Positions 8,531 to 17,159 are shown, counted from the stretch's first letter. The stretch: DNA of 64,000 nt from JBGAPI01 sp044221335 (GCA_044221335.1 JBGAPI010000002.1:62001-126000); one strand, 5' to 3'. Notes: generated by a model not told the origin, from the sequence alone. Made by a program: numbers and translations.

Positions 8531-8546
8531 TGGCACATCGATTGCT
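8531..8546 (+). promoter_or_regulatory. sigma-54 (-24/-12) promoter for the permease gene
   Basis: TGGCACA-TCGA-TTGCT matches the RpoN consensus at all but one position with correct GG-N10-GC spacing. The predicted start near 8557 gives a 23-base leader containing GGAG seven bases before ATG 8580, an arrangement that fits a real promoter well. Confidence 0.7.
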
Positions 8547-8579
8547 CGGAGCGAGGGTTGGCCCGTCCGGAGTCGTCCC

Positions 8580-11000
8580 ATGCGCCTCGTCCTCCTGTCC
8601 CTGCGGTCGCTGTCCAAAGCCCCGGGCTTCGCCCTGGTGGTGATCCTCGCGCTGGCGCTCGGCATCGGCGCAAACAGCGCGATCTACACGGCGATCCACG
8701 GCATCTTCCTGAAGCCGCTGTCCTACGCGGAACCCGAGCGGCTGGTGCAGCTGACCTCGGACGAGCCGGCCAGCGAGGTCATCGACAACGGCTTGTCCTG
8801 GACCCGCCTCGCGGCGATCCGCGAGCGCCCGGAATTGTTCGAGCGCCTCGGCGTCGCGATCGGCACCGCGTTCATCGCGACCGGCAACGGCCAGGCCGAA
8901 CAGCTGATCGGCATGCACGTCGACCGCGACTTCCTGCCGACGCTCGGCATCACCCCGAGCCTCGGCCGCGCGTTCACCGCCGAGGAGGACACCGCCGGCG
9001 GCCCGGACGCGGCGCTGCTCTCCGATGCCTACTGGAAGCTGCGCTTCGGTGGCCGCAGCGACGTCGTCGGGCAGACCCTGATCCTCGACGGCCGGCCGCA
9101 CACCATCGTCGGCGTGATGCCGGCCTCGGCGACGAGCTTCCCGTTCAACCAGGTCAAGGTGTTCACCCCGCGGCCGCGCGAGATGAGCTTCCTGGCGCCG
9201 GTGCAGATCGACAATGGCGGCTACTTCTTCAACGCGATCGCGCGGCTGAAGCCCGGGAGCACGGTCGATGAGGTCAATGCGGCGCTCGCCGTGATCGACC
9301 AGCAGTACTCCGCGGGCAACGAGGGCAAGGTCGATCGCAAGGCGACCTCGAAGGCCCGCGTGCTGGTCGACAGCCTGGTCGGCAACCAGCGCGGCGCCTA
9401 CCTGATGCTGTTCGGTGCGGTCGGAGTGCTCCTGATGCTGGCCTGCGCCAACGTCGCCAACCTGACGCTGTCCCGGATGGCGGGCCGGCGCAAGCAGATC
9501 GCGATCCGCTACGCGCTCGGCGCCAAGCGCCGCCACGTCATCGCCGAACTGCTGGCCGAGAACCTGCTGCTGGCGGTCGCCGGCGGCCTCGTCGGACTCG
9601 CAGTGGCGCAGGGTGCGGTCGTGCTGCTGGCCAAGCTCGGCGCCGGCTTCATCCCGCGGATCGAGGAGATCGCGCTCGATCGTTCGGTCGTCCTGTTCAG
9701 CCTCGGGCTGTCGCTGCTCACCGGCCTCGTCCTGGGAATGATTCCGGCCTGGCACACGCGTGCCGGAGCCCTGGTCGACGAACTGAAGGATGCCAACCGC
9801 GAGACCACCGGCGGTCGCAGCCAGCAGCGCCTGCGCAACGCGCTGCTGGTCGGCGAGGTCGGACTGTCCTTCGTGCTGCTGATCGCGGCGGGTCTGCTGA
9901 TCGCGAGCTTCGCGCGGCTGCAGGCGGTCCGGGTCGGCTTCGCGACCGACGGCATCTACACCGCCTTCGTCCAGGTGCCGCAGGGCCGCTATCCGGAGCG
10001 CACCGTGCAACTGGCGGACTTCTACGGCCGCATGGTCGACAAGCTCGCCGCGATCCCCGGCGTCGAGCACGCCGCGGTCTGCGACTCGCCGCCGTTCACC
10101 GGCACCGGACCGGCGCCGTTCGCGGTGGTCGGCAAGCCGATTCCGCCGATGGCCGAGCAGAAGTCGGCGCTGCGCCACATCATCAGCGCGGACTACTTCG
10201 CCACCCTCGGGGTCCCGCTGCTGCGGGGCCGCAACTTCGACGCCCATGACGTGCCCGGTTCGCCGGCGGCGATCATCATCAACGAGAGCTTCGCGCGAGC
10301 GGCGTTCGGCGACGAGGATCCGATCGGCCGCCACGTCCTGACCGGAATGATGCAGAAGGAAGCCGAGATCGTCGGCGTGGTCGCCGACTTCCGCACGGTC
10401 AACCTCAACACCCCGCCGCAGCCGCAGATGTACCACCCGGCGTCGCAGCGACCGGAGAATTTCACCGGCCTCCTGCTGAAGACCCGGCGGGACCCGGCCA
10501 CGCTCGGTCCGCAGGTGCGCGCGGCGCTGGCGGAGCTCGACGCCGACATCCCGGTCAACAACGAGGGCAGCATCGCCACCCTGATGCAGGCGACCACCGC
10601 GAACGCCCAGGCCGGCATGGCCCTGCTCGGCGGCTTCGCACTGCTCGCGGTGATCCTCGCAGGCCTCGGCGTCTACAGCGTGATCGCCTACTCGGTCGGC
10701 CAGCGCCGTGCCGAGATCGGCGTGCGCCTCGCGCTCGGCGCGCGTCCGGCCGACGTCCGCGGCATGGTGTTGCGCCAGGGCATGCGGCTCACCGCGATCG
10801 GCCTCGGCCTCGGCCTCGTCGGTGCGGCTGCGGTCGCGAAGATCATGGCAACCCTGCTGTACGACGCCGGCCTCGGCGACGCGCTGTTGTTCGTCGGGGT
10901 TGCCGCCGGTCTCGGCCTGATCGCGGCACTGGCGTGCTGGATCCCGGCGCGGCGGGCGGCAGCGGTCGACCCGGTGGCGTCGCTGCAGGCCGGGCGCTGA
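8580..11000 (+). CDS. MacB/FtsX-type ABC transporter permease (ADOP-like duplicated form)
   Basis: An 806-residue protein with an N-terminal membrane segment, a periplasmic MacB-PCD domain, a three-helix FtsX domain near residues 275-410, then a second MacB/FtsX unit with membrane helices near 425-445 and 680-800. The ALGIGANSAIYTAIHG segment after the first helix and repeated ALGA(K/R)RR(H)/ALGARPADV motifs are characteristic. Such permeases normally work with a separate ATPase and a membrane fusion protein in export or envelope-stress systems; none is encoded nearby. A sigma-54 promoter sits 34 bases upstream, so expression is probably tied to an enhancer-binding protein encoded elsewhere. 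Confidence 0.85.
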   Translation: MRLVLLSLRSLSKAPGFALVVILALALGIGANSAIYTAIHGIFLKPLSYAEPERLVQLTSDEPASEVIDNGLSWTRLAAIRERPELFERLGVAIGTAFIATGNGQAEQLIGMHVDRDFLPTLGITPSLGRAFTAEEDTAGGPDAALLSDAYWKLRFGGRSDVVGQTLILDGRPHTIVGVMPASATSFPFNQVKVFTPRPREMSFLAPVQIDNGGYFFNAIARLKPGSTVDEVNAALAVIDQQYSAGNEGKVDRKATSKARVLVDSLVGNQRGAYLMLFGAVGVLLMLACANVANLTLSRMAGRRKQIAIRYALGAKRRHVIAELLAENLLLAVAGGLVGLAVAQGAVVLLAKLGAGFIPRIEEIALDRSVVLFSLGLSLLTGLVLGMIPAWHTRAGALVDELKDANRETTGGRSQQRLRNALLVGEVGLSFVLLIAAGLLIASFARLQAVRVGFATDGIYTAFVQVPQGRYPERTVQLADFYGRMVDKLAAIPGVEHAAVCDSPPFTGTGPAPFAVVGKPIPPMAEQKSALRHIISADYFATLGVPLLRGRNFDAHDVPGSPAAIIINESFARAAFGDEDPIGRHVLTGMMQKEAEIVGVVADFRTVNLNTPPQPQMYHPASQRPENFTGLLLKTRRDPATLGPQVRAALAELDADIPVNNEGSIATLMQATTANAQAGMALLGGFALLAVILAGLGVYSVIAYSVGQRRAEIGVRLALGARPADVRGMVLRQGMRLTAIGLGLGLVGAAAVAKIMATLLYDAGLGDALLFVGVAAGLGLIAALACWIPARRAAAVDPVASLQAGR

Positions 11001-11060
11001 GCATCGCTCGGTTTTCGGGACGGGCTCAAGGGCGTTCGCAAGCTCGGGGGCGAGCGACAC

Positions 11061-11234
11061 TCACGGCGGAAGCGCGTGCTCGTCCTCGCGGCGCATGGAC
11101 CGGCGCGGTCCGTCAGCGCCTGTCGACGGCCACACCTCCTGCCGGAGGTGCTGTTCCCGGCCCTCGAATGCGGCGACGAACGCTTCGATCGGGTCGATCT
11201 CCTCGGCGACTCCGTCGAACGCGATCGTGATCAT
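11061..11234 (-). CDS. possible small acidic protein of 57 residues
   Basis: An open frame starting MITIAFDGVAEEIDPIEAF. Nearly every codon in the first two thirds ends in G or C, like real genes here, and the frame lies between the permease and parA, antisense to nothing. No clear ribosome binding site is visible and I recognise no family, so this is a low-confidence call. The product is acidic at the N-terminus and basic toward the end. Confidence 0.3.
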   Translation of the reverse strand: MITIAFDGVAEEIDPIEAFVAAFEGREQHLRQEVWPSTGADGPRRSMRREDEHALPP

Positions 11235-11301
11235 CAATGTCGCCCGATTTCCATGAGATCGATGAAATTTTGGGATGGATTCGGCGCGATCCTGGCCATT
11301 T

Positions 11302-11320
11302 TGGCGCGCAACGCGCGCCA
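11302..11320. promoter_or_regulatory. inverted repeat in the parA leader
   Basis: TGGCGCGC-AAC-GCGCGCCA is an eight-base perfect inverted repeat about 70 bp before the parA start. It could be an operator (ParA proteins often regulate their own promoter) or a leader hairpin. Its role is not determined. The rest of 11235-11392 holds no other gene. Confidence 0.3.
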
Positions 11321-11392
11321 GCCTCCGGTTTCCCGCTGCTACGATGCACGTTCTGCCCGGCCGGTTCCACGGCCCAGGCCTCGTAGCAAGCC

Positions 11393-12187
11393 ATGACCCG
11401 CATCATCGCAGTCGCCAACCAGAAGGGTGGAGTCGGCAAGACCACCACCGCCGTCAACATCGCCGCCGCCCTGTCGGAGGCGCGCCGTCGCGTGCTGCTG
11501 ATCGACCTCGACGCGCAGGGCAACGCCACCATGGCGTCCGGCGTCAACAAGGCCGAGGCCAAGCCGAACGGCTGCGAGGTGCTGCTGGAGGAAGTGCCGG
11601 CGGAGCGCGCGATCGTCGCGACCGGAGGGGGCTTCGACCTGCTGCCGGGCAACGGCGACCTCACCGCCGCGGAGCTGAAGCTGTCCGACGCGATCGCCCG
11701 CGAGCAGCGCCTGAAGACCGCGCTCCAGCCGCTGCTGCCGAAGTACCACTACATCTTCATCGACTGCCCGCCGTCGCTGTCGGTGCTGACGCTGAACGCG
11801 CTGACCGCCGCCCACGGCGTGCTGATCCCGATGCAGTGCGAATACTTCGCGCTGGAGGGCCTGTCCGCGCTGGTCGGCACGATCAAGGCGGTGAAGCAGC
11901 GGTTGAACCCCGAGCTCGACATCGAGGGCCTGCTGCGCACCATGTACGACGTGCGCAACAACCTCGGCAACGAGGTCTCCGCCCAGCTGGTGAAACACTT
12001 CGGTGACAAGGTCTACCGGACGATCATCCCGCGCAACGTGCGGCTGGCCGAGGCGCCCTCTCACGGCCAGCCGATCTCGAAGTACGACCGCGAGTCGCGC
12101 GGCGCGATCGCCTACCTCGGTCTGGCCGGCGAGATCCTCCGGCGCGAGAAGGACGCGGGACGCGGCGAGCAGAACGGCAACCATTGA
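11393..12187 (+). CDS. parA: chromosome-partitioning ATPase ParA
   Basis: A 264-residue deviant-Walker ATPase. The P-loop KGGVGKTT at about residues 11-18 has the extra Lys of the ParA/MinD group, followed by LIDLDAQGNAT (Walker A') and IDCPPSLSVLTLNAL (Walker B). It has the length of chromosomal ParA and lacks the N-terminal DNA-binding domain of plasmid types. parB follows after 51 bp, the usual operon. In many Gammaproteobacteria rsmG lies upstream; here the neighbour is a permease gene. Confidence 0.95.
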   Translation: MTRIIAVANQKGGVGKTTTAVNIAAALSEARRRVLLIDLDAQGNATMASGVNKAEAKPNGCEVLLEEVPAERAIVATGGGFDLLPGNGDLTAAELKLSDAIAREQRLKTALQPLLPKYHYIFIDCPPSLSVLTLNALTAAHGVLIPMQCEYFALEGLSALVGTIKAVKQRLNPELDIEGLLRTMYDVRNNLGNEVSAQLVKHFGDKVYRTIIPRNVRLAEAPSHGQPISKYDRESRGAIAYLGLAGEILRREKDAGRGEQNGNH

Positions 12188-12238
12188 AAGTGAACCCGGC
12201 CTAGGCGCAGGGACCCCACCGGGACGACGGACTATTTC

Positions 12239-13153
12239 ATGTCAGCAGCGAAGAAACGCGGATTGGGTCGAGGGCTCGATGCCCTGCTCGGCCTCGACAC
12301 CCAGGCCGGAAACGGCGGCGCCGACGGCGGAACCGAGAACGGCGAGCTGAAGACCCTGCCGGTCGGGCTGATCCAGCCCGGCCGCTACCAGCCGCGCACC
12401 GGGATGGATCCGGAGCGGCTCGCCGAGCTTGCCGACTCGATCAAGGCGCAGGGCCTGATCCAGCCGATCGTCGTGCGCGCGATCGGTGGCGGCCGCTACG
12501 AGATCATCGCCGGCGAACGCCGCTGGCGCGCCGCGCAGCTGGCCGGCATGACCGACGTGCCCACCGTGCTGCGCGAGGTCGACGACCACGCCACGCTGGC
12601 GATGGCGCTGATCGAGAACATCCAGCGCGAAGACCTCTCGCCGCTCGAGGAGGCGAACGCGCTGAAGCGCCTGATCGAGGAATTCCACCTCACCCACCAG
12701 CAGGCCGCCGAGGCCGTCGGCCGCTCGCGCGCCGCGGTGTCGAACCTGCTGCGCCTGCTCGAGCTGCCGGCGCCGATCAAGGCCCAGCTGGAGCAGCATC
12801 GCCTGGAGATGGGCCACGCCCGTGCGCTGCTCACCCTGCCGGAAGGCCGTGCCGTGGAACTCGCCGGCCAGGCCGCCGAGGCCAACTGGTCGGTGCGCGA
12901 GCTCGAGGAGCGGGTCCGCGCCGAGCAGGCGCCGTCGATCAGCAGCCCGCGCCCGGCGAGCCGGGGCAGCAGCGGCGGCTCCGCCAAGAAGGCGGGCAGC
13001 GTCGACCCCAACGTCGCGAGCCTCGCCCAGAACCTGTCCGAGAAGATCGGCGCCAAGGTCAGCATCGAGTCGCGCGACGGCGGACGGGGGCGGCTGGTGA
13101 TCGAGTATTTCTCGCTGGACGAGCTGGACGGGATCCTCGAGCGGATTCGCTGA
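12239..13153 (+). CDS. parB: chromosome-partitioning protein ParB
   Basis: A 304-residue CTP-dependent parS-binding clamp. It starts with the typical KKRGLGRGLDALLG segment that contacts ParA, then PGRYQPR, the C-motif region GERRWRAAQLAGM, the ENIQREDLSPLEEA segment, the helix-turn-helix LTHQQAAEAVGRSRAAVSNLLRLLEL and a C-terminal dimerisation domain ending LDELDGILERIR. Low-complexity Ser/Arg linker lies near residues 230-255. Within-operon position after parA supports the call. I found no perfect parS palindrome in the window. Confidence 0.95.
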   Translation: MSAAKKRGLGRGLDALLGLDTQAGNGGADGGTENGELKTLPVGLIQPGRYQPRTGMDPERLAELADSIKAQGLIQPIVVRAIGGGRYEIIAGERRWRAAQLAGMTDVPTVLREVDDHATLAMALIENIQREDLSPLEEANALKRLIEEFHLTHQQAAEAVGRSRAAVSNLLRLLELPAPIKAQLEQHRLEMGHARALLTLPEGRAVELAGQAAEANWSVRELEERVRAEQAPSISSPRPASRGSSGGSAKKAGSVDPNVASLAQNLSEKIGAKVSIESRDGGRGRLVIEYFSLDELDGILERIR

Positions 13154-13483
13154 AGAGCTCAGGGTCCAGGGCATAGGGCCCAGGGTCCCAGGGTCCCAGG
13201 GCCCAGAAAGGAAAAAGCTCGTCATTGCGAGCGCAGCGAAGCAATCCAGCGCCTTCGCATTTCGAGACGACACAGCAAGAGCAACGACGCTGGGTTGCTT
13301 CGTCGTCGCTGCGCTCCTCCTCGCAATGACGGGGGGAATTCGCGATCCGATGCCCTGTGCCCCGTGCCCAGCGCCTTCGCCACACGTCGCCACATCCCCC
13401 ACTGAAAGCTTTTCGCTCTCCACCGGTCTACTCTCCCGCCGCCACCGGGGACGGGTGGCCGACGAACAGCCGCGGGGATGCGC
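13154..13483. other. intergenic region with tandem short repeats and a long palindromic repeat
   Basis: No gene is seen here. The left part (13159-13207) is a tandem run of seven- to eight-base units built on CCAGGGTC. The middle (13220-13331) is copy A of the 112-bp palindromic repeat. The right part must carry the promoter of the ECF sigma gene, but I cannot pick convincing hexamers. Confidence 0.6.
13220..13331. repeat. 112-bp palindromic repeat, copy A
   Basis: Termini are a perfect 12-bp inverted repeat, CGTCATTGCGAG and CTCGCAATGACG. Subterminal blocks AGCGAAGCAATCCAGCGCC and GCTGGGTTGCTTCGTCGTC are also largely complementary, with a variable centre of about 35 bases. Copies B and C have the same architecture and nearly the same length. 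Confidence 0.8.
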
Positions 13484-14002
13484 ATGGCGACCAAACAACA
13501 GCAGTTCGATGCCCTGGTGCGCGCCACCTCGGCCGACCTGTACCGATTCGGCTACTGGCTCTGTCGTGACGAACAGGTCGCGGAAGATCTGGTGCAGGAG
13601 ACCTACCTGCGCGCCTGGCGCTCGCTCGACGACCTCCGCGACACGGCGGCGGCGAAGGGCTGGCTGATGACCATCCTGCGCCGCGAACGGGCGCGGATGT
13701 TCGAGAAGAAGACCCCGGTGTTCGAGGAGATCGAGGCGATCCCGATCGAAGACCAGAAGAGCCGTGCCCCCGACCACGAGCTCGACGACGCCACGATCCG
13801 CGCGGCGATGGCGAGGCTCGACCCGAAGTACCGCGAGCCGCTGCTGATGCAGGTGCTGGGCGGATTCTCCTGCGACGAGATCGCGCGGGAACTGAAGATC
13901 ACCAGTGCGGCCGTGATGACCCAGCTGTTCCGGGCGCGCCAGAAGATCAAGGCGATGCTGGGCGGCGCCGCGGAAGAAGGAAACGTGTATGAATTGTCTT
14001 GA
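13484..14002 (+). CDS. ECF-type RNA polymerase sigma factor
   Basis: A 172-residue sigma-70 family protein. Region 2 holds LYRFGYWLCRDEQVAEDLVQETYLRAWRSLDDL, including the acidic EDLVQE core-binding segment; region 4 carries the helix-turn-helix YREPLLMQVLGGFSCDEIARELKITSAAVMTQLFRAR. ATG 13484 is preferred over ATG 13478 because GGGG at 13474-13477 would give a usable six-base spacing. The next gene overlaps it by 14 bp and encodes its likely anti-sigma factor, so the two are translationally coupled. Confidence 0.9.
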   Translation: MATKQQQFDALVRATSADLYRFGYWLCRDEQVAEDLVQETYLRAWRSLDDLRDTAAAKGWLMTILRRERARMFEKKTPVFEEIEAIPIEDQKSRAPDHELDDATIRAAMARLDPKYREPLLMQVLGGFSCDEIARELKITSAAVMTQLFRARQKIKAMLGGAAEEGNVYELS

Positions 14003-14726
14003 GTTCCGCCGCCTGCTGGCCACCGACCCCGGCTCCCGGGAGGCGCGCTTCCTCGCGCACGAGGGCGAGTGCGGGCGTTGCGCCACCGCCGCCGCCGAGG
14101 CCCGCGCGTTCGAAGGCCGGCTGTTCGCCGCACTGGCGGTGCCGGTGCCCGAGGGTCTCGCCGACCGGATTCTCCTGCGGCAGACCACCGACCTGCGCCA
14201 CGGAGACACTCCGGTGCGCCGCGGCAGCCAGCCCGGCTGGCTGAAGATCGCCGCCGCCGTGGTGCTGGCGGTCGGCGGCGTCGGCGGTGCCACCTGGCTC
14301 CATTACGCCGGGGCCGACCTCGCCGAGCTGTCGGTCGCCCACCTGCCGCACGAGCCGATGGCGCTGTCCGCGCGGGCCCGGATCCGGTCGGAGGAGGTCA
14401 ACGCCATGTTCGCGAGCGTCGACGCGCCGCTGATCGGCACGCCGGGAGAGGTCAACTACCTGCATCGCTGCAGGGTCGGCAAGGACATGACCGTGCACAT
14501 GGTGGTGCAGGCCGCCGAAGGCCCGGTAACGCTGCTGTATTTCGTCGACCGCAAGGCCACCGATCGCCGTTCCTTCGAGCGCAACGGCGTGGTCGGCCGC
14601 CAGGTCCCGATGGGCAGCGGCACGCTGATGCTGATGGCGAGCCAGGACCACAGCTTCGACGCGCTGGAGCAGACCTGGCGCGGTGCGATCGTCGGCGCGA
14701 CCCACGAGGCTGCCGGCGCCCCGTAG
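13989..14726 (+). CDS. DUF3379-type anti-sigma factor, membrane-anchored
   Basis: A 245-residue protein beginning MNCLEFRRLLATDP, the hallmark of DUF3379 proteins. The N-terminal cytoplasmic part has the zinc anti-sigma signature H-x3-C-x2-C (HEGECGRC, near residues 27-34), one membrane helix near residues 84-101, and a periplasmic sensor part of about 140 residues. Overlap with the sigma gene and gene order support a sigma/anti-sigma pair. The signal sensed is unknown. Confidence 0.85.
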   Translation: MNCLEFRRLLATDPGSREARFLAHEGECGRCATAAAEARAFEGRLFAALAVPVPEGLADRILLRQTTDLRHGDTPVRRGSQPGWLKIAAAVVLAVGGVGGATWLHYAGADLAELSVAHLPHEPMALSARARIRSEEVNAMFASVDAPLIGTPGEVNYLHRCRVGKDMTVHMVVQAAEGPVTLLYFVDRKATDRRSFERNGVVGRQVPMGSGTLMLMASQDHSFDALEQTWRGAIVGATHEAAGAP

Positions 14727-14838
14727 GGCCGGCCCCGGTCCGCCGCGTGGCGGGCATGGGCAGCCCGGCCCGGGTGCCGCTCTCCGGGCGCGGGGCACCT
14801 CGCGTAGACTTGCAGAGTCCCGTTCCCGGTCACGCCCC

Positions 14839-15303
14839 GTGTCCATCCGTCCCCGCCTGCTCGCCGCGCTGTTCGCCCTTGGATCCGCGGGTGCGACCCA
14901 TGCCACCACCTGGTTCGTCCAGTCCGGTGGCCCGCAGCTCGCCTTCAATCCGCAGACGCTGACCATCCAGCCCGGCGACACGGTGAGCTTTTCCAACCTC
15001 GGCGGCTTCCACAACGTCGTCGCCGACGACGGCGCCTTCCGCTGCGCGCGCGGCTGCGACGGCGACGGCAACAACGGCAACGGCAACGCCAGCTCGGCGA
15101 TCTGGCGCGCCAGCGTGACCTTCCCGCGGGCCGGGAAGTACGGCTACTTCTGCGAGCCGCATGGCGGACCCGGTGCCGGGATGTTCGGCACCATCATCGT
15201 GGCCGCGCCGCAGCCGGTGCCGATCGACCCGCACGGCGGCGTGTTCGTCGCCACCCTCGCGGGTCTGATCGCCCTGCTGGCACTGCATCGCCTGAAGCGA
15301 TAG
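14839..15303 (+). CDS. secreted cupredoxin-domain protein with C-terminal membrane anchor
   Basis: A 154-residue protein from GTG 14839 with a signal peptide ending near residue 22. A plastocyanin-like domain follows, with type 1 copper ligands visible as His58 (GGFHNV), Cys105 and His108 (YFCEPHGG) and Met115. A Gly/Asn/Asp-rich insertion lies at 73-84. After VPIDPHGG there is one hydrophobic helix and a basic RLKR end, resembling tripartite protein-sorting tails. The protein probably carries electrons or stores copper on the periplasmic side. It stands alone between the anti-sigma gene and gatC. Confidence 0.75.
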   Translation: MSIRPRLLAALFALGSAGATHATTWFVQSGGPQLAFNPQTLTIQPGDTVSFSNLGGFHNVVADDGAFRCARGCDGDGNNGNGNASSAIWRASVTFPRAGKYGYFCEPHGGPGAGMFGTIIVAAPQPVPIDPHGGVFVATLAGLIALLALHRLKR

Positions 15304-15408
15304 GCGCTTATTCCGATCACAGCGGAGGCGTATCCGCTCGGACGAGTCTTGCTAGAGTCGGCGGCCGGCCGCGGGAAAGCCGCGCCCCCGAACGCTCGAA
15401 GAACTCGC

Positions 15409-15696
15409 ATGACCGACCGCACCGAACTCCTCGACGGCCTCGCGCGCCTCGCGCGACTGTCGCTCGCCCCCGCCGAACGCGTGGCGTTGTCCCGTGATCT
15501 CGACCAGATGCTGGGCCTGATCGACGAGCTCAACGCGGTCGACGTGAACGGCGTGGAGCCGCTCGCCCATCCCCACGACATGGCGCTGCGCCTGCGCCCC
15601 GATGTCGTCACCGAGGGCGACCGCAGCGAGGAGTTGCTGGCGGCGGCGGCCGACAGCCACGCCGGTTATTTCCTCGTGCCGCGGGTGATCGAATGA
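15409..15696 (+). CDS. gatC: aspartyl/glutamyl-tRNA amidotransferase subunit C
   Basis: A 95-residue protein of normal GatC length with the LARLARLSLAP N-terminus, an FxxDLDQMLGLIDELN-like helix and the C-terminal region HAGYFLVPRVIE. GatC stabilises GatA and GatB in the enzyme that converts Asp-tRNA(Asn) and/or Glu-tRNA(Gln) to the amide forms. The stop codon overlaps the gatA start (ATGA), and the C-A-B order is standard. Confidence 0.95.
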   Translation: MTDRTELLDGLARLARLSLAPAERVALSRDLDQMLGLIDELNAVDVNGVEPLAHPHDMALRLRPDVVTEGDRSEELLAAAADSHAGYFLVPRVIE

Positions 15697-17159
15697 GCGC
15701 GCCGACGATCGACGACGGCGTGGTCGCACTCGGCGCCGCCCTGGCCGCCGGCCGCGCGAGCGCGGCCGACCTCGCCGAGCAGGCGCTGCAGCGTATCGCG
15801 GAGCAGGGACGTGCCCTGAACGCGGTGATCAGTTCGGACGCGGCCGAAGCCCGCCGTCGCGCCGCCGCCGCCGACCAGCGCCGCGCCGCGGGCGCCGCTG
15901 CCCCCCTGACCGGTGTGCCCTTCGCCCACAAGGATCTGTTCTGCACCCGCGGCCAGCGCACCACCTGCGGCTCGCGGATGCTGGCCGACTGGATCGCACC
16001 CTACGACGCCACCGTCGCCGAGCGCCTCGACGCCGCCGGGGCGGTCCTGGTCGCCAAGGCCAACATGGACGAGTTCGCGATGGGCTCGTCGAACGAGAAC
16101 AGCCATTTCGGCCCGGTGCGCAATCCCTGGGACCTGTCCCGGGTGCCGGGCGGCTCCTCCGGCGGTTCGGCCGCGCTGGTCGCCGCGGGCGTGGTGCCCT
16201 TCGCGCTCGGCAGCGACACCGGCGGCTCGGTGCGCCAGCCGGCCGCGTTCTGCGGGGTCACCGGGCTGAAGCCGACCTACGGCCGGGTCTCCCGCTGGGG
16301 CATGGTCGCCTACGCCTCCAGCCTCGACCAGGCCGGCGTGCTGGCCCGCAGCGCGGCGGACGTCGCGCCGGTGCTGGCGACGATCGCCGGCTTCGATCCG
16401 CGCGACGCGACCTCGGCGGAACGGCCGGTCGACGACTATGTCGCCGCCCTCGCCGACGGCGTGCGTGGCCTGCGCATAGGCATCGTCCGCGAATACCACT
16501 CCGCCGGCGTCGACGCCGCGGTCGCGGCGACCACCCGCGAGGCTCTGGCCGACCTCGAGGCCGCCGGCGCGACCCTGGTCGACATCGCGCTGCCGGCGCT
16601 GGCGCATTCGATCCCGGCCTACTACGTGATCGCGCCGGCGGAAGCCTCGTCCAACCTGTCGCGCTTCGACGGCGTGCGCTTCGGACATCGCTGCGACAAG
16701 CCGGCGTCGCTCGAGGACCTCTATGCGCGCTCGCGATCCGAGGGCTTCGGCGCGGAGGTGAAGCGACGCATCCTGACCGGTTGCTACGTGTTGTCCTCGG
16801 GCTACTACGACGCGTATTACCTGCGCGCCCAGCGGATTCGCCGGCGGATCTCCGAGCAGTTCGCCGAGGCCTTCGAGACGGTCGACCTGCTGGCCGGGCC
16901 GACGACGCCCAGCGTGGCGTTCAAGCTCGGCGAGAAGTCGAACGACCCGCAGGCGATGTACGCGGCCGACATCAACACGGTCGCGGTCAACCTCGCCGGC
17001 CTGCCGGCGATCTCGCTGCCAGCCGGCTTCGTCGACGGCTTGCCGGTCGGCCTGCAGCTCGTCGCTCCGGCCTTCGCCGAGGCGCGCCTGCTCGCGGCCG
17101 GCCACGCGCTGCAGCAACGGACCGATCACCATCGGGCGCGCCCGGAGGTGCGGGCATGA
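15693..17159 (+). CDS. gatA: aspartyl/glutamyl-tRNA amidotransferase subunit A
   Basis: A 488-residue amidase-signature enzyme that releases ammonia from glutamine. The Ser-cisSer-Lys triad is visible as the Lys of GVPFAHKDLF (about 76), the cis-Ser in GGSSGGSAALVAAG and the nucleophile in GSDTGGSVRQPAA. The sequence is full length and shares four-base overlaps with gatC and gatB, so the three subunits are translationally coupled. Confidence 0.96.
   Translation: MSAPTIDDGVVALGAALAAGRASAADLAEQALQRIAEQGRALNAVISSDAAEARRRAAAADQRRAAGAAAPLTGVPFAHKDLFCTRGQRTTCGSRMLADWIAPYDATVAERLDAAGAVLVAKANMDEFAMGSSNENSHFGPVRNPWDLSRVPGGSSGGSAALVAAGVVPFALGSDTGGSVRQPAAFCGVTGLKPTYGRVSRWGMVAYASSLDQAGVLARSAADVAPVLATIAGFDPRDATSAERPVDDYVAALADGVRGLRIGIVREYHSAGVDAAVAATTREALADLEAAGATLVDIALPALAHSIPAYYVIAPAEASSNLSRFDGVRFGHRCDKPASLEDLYARSRSEGFGAEVKRRILTGCYVLSSGYYDAYYLRAQRIRRRISEQFAEAFETVDLLAGPTTPSVAFKLGEKSNDPQAMYAADINTVAVNLAGLPAISLPAGFVDGLPVGLQLVAPAFAEARLLAAGHALQQRTDHHRARPEVRA

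Noticed and set aside
7569..11060. Very long open frame antisense to the permease gene
   Set aside because: Typical of high-GC DNA: it is the shadow of the permease codons, starting and ending without signals, with a product rich in Arg, Asp and Gly.
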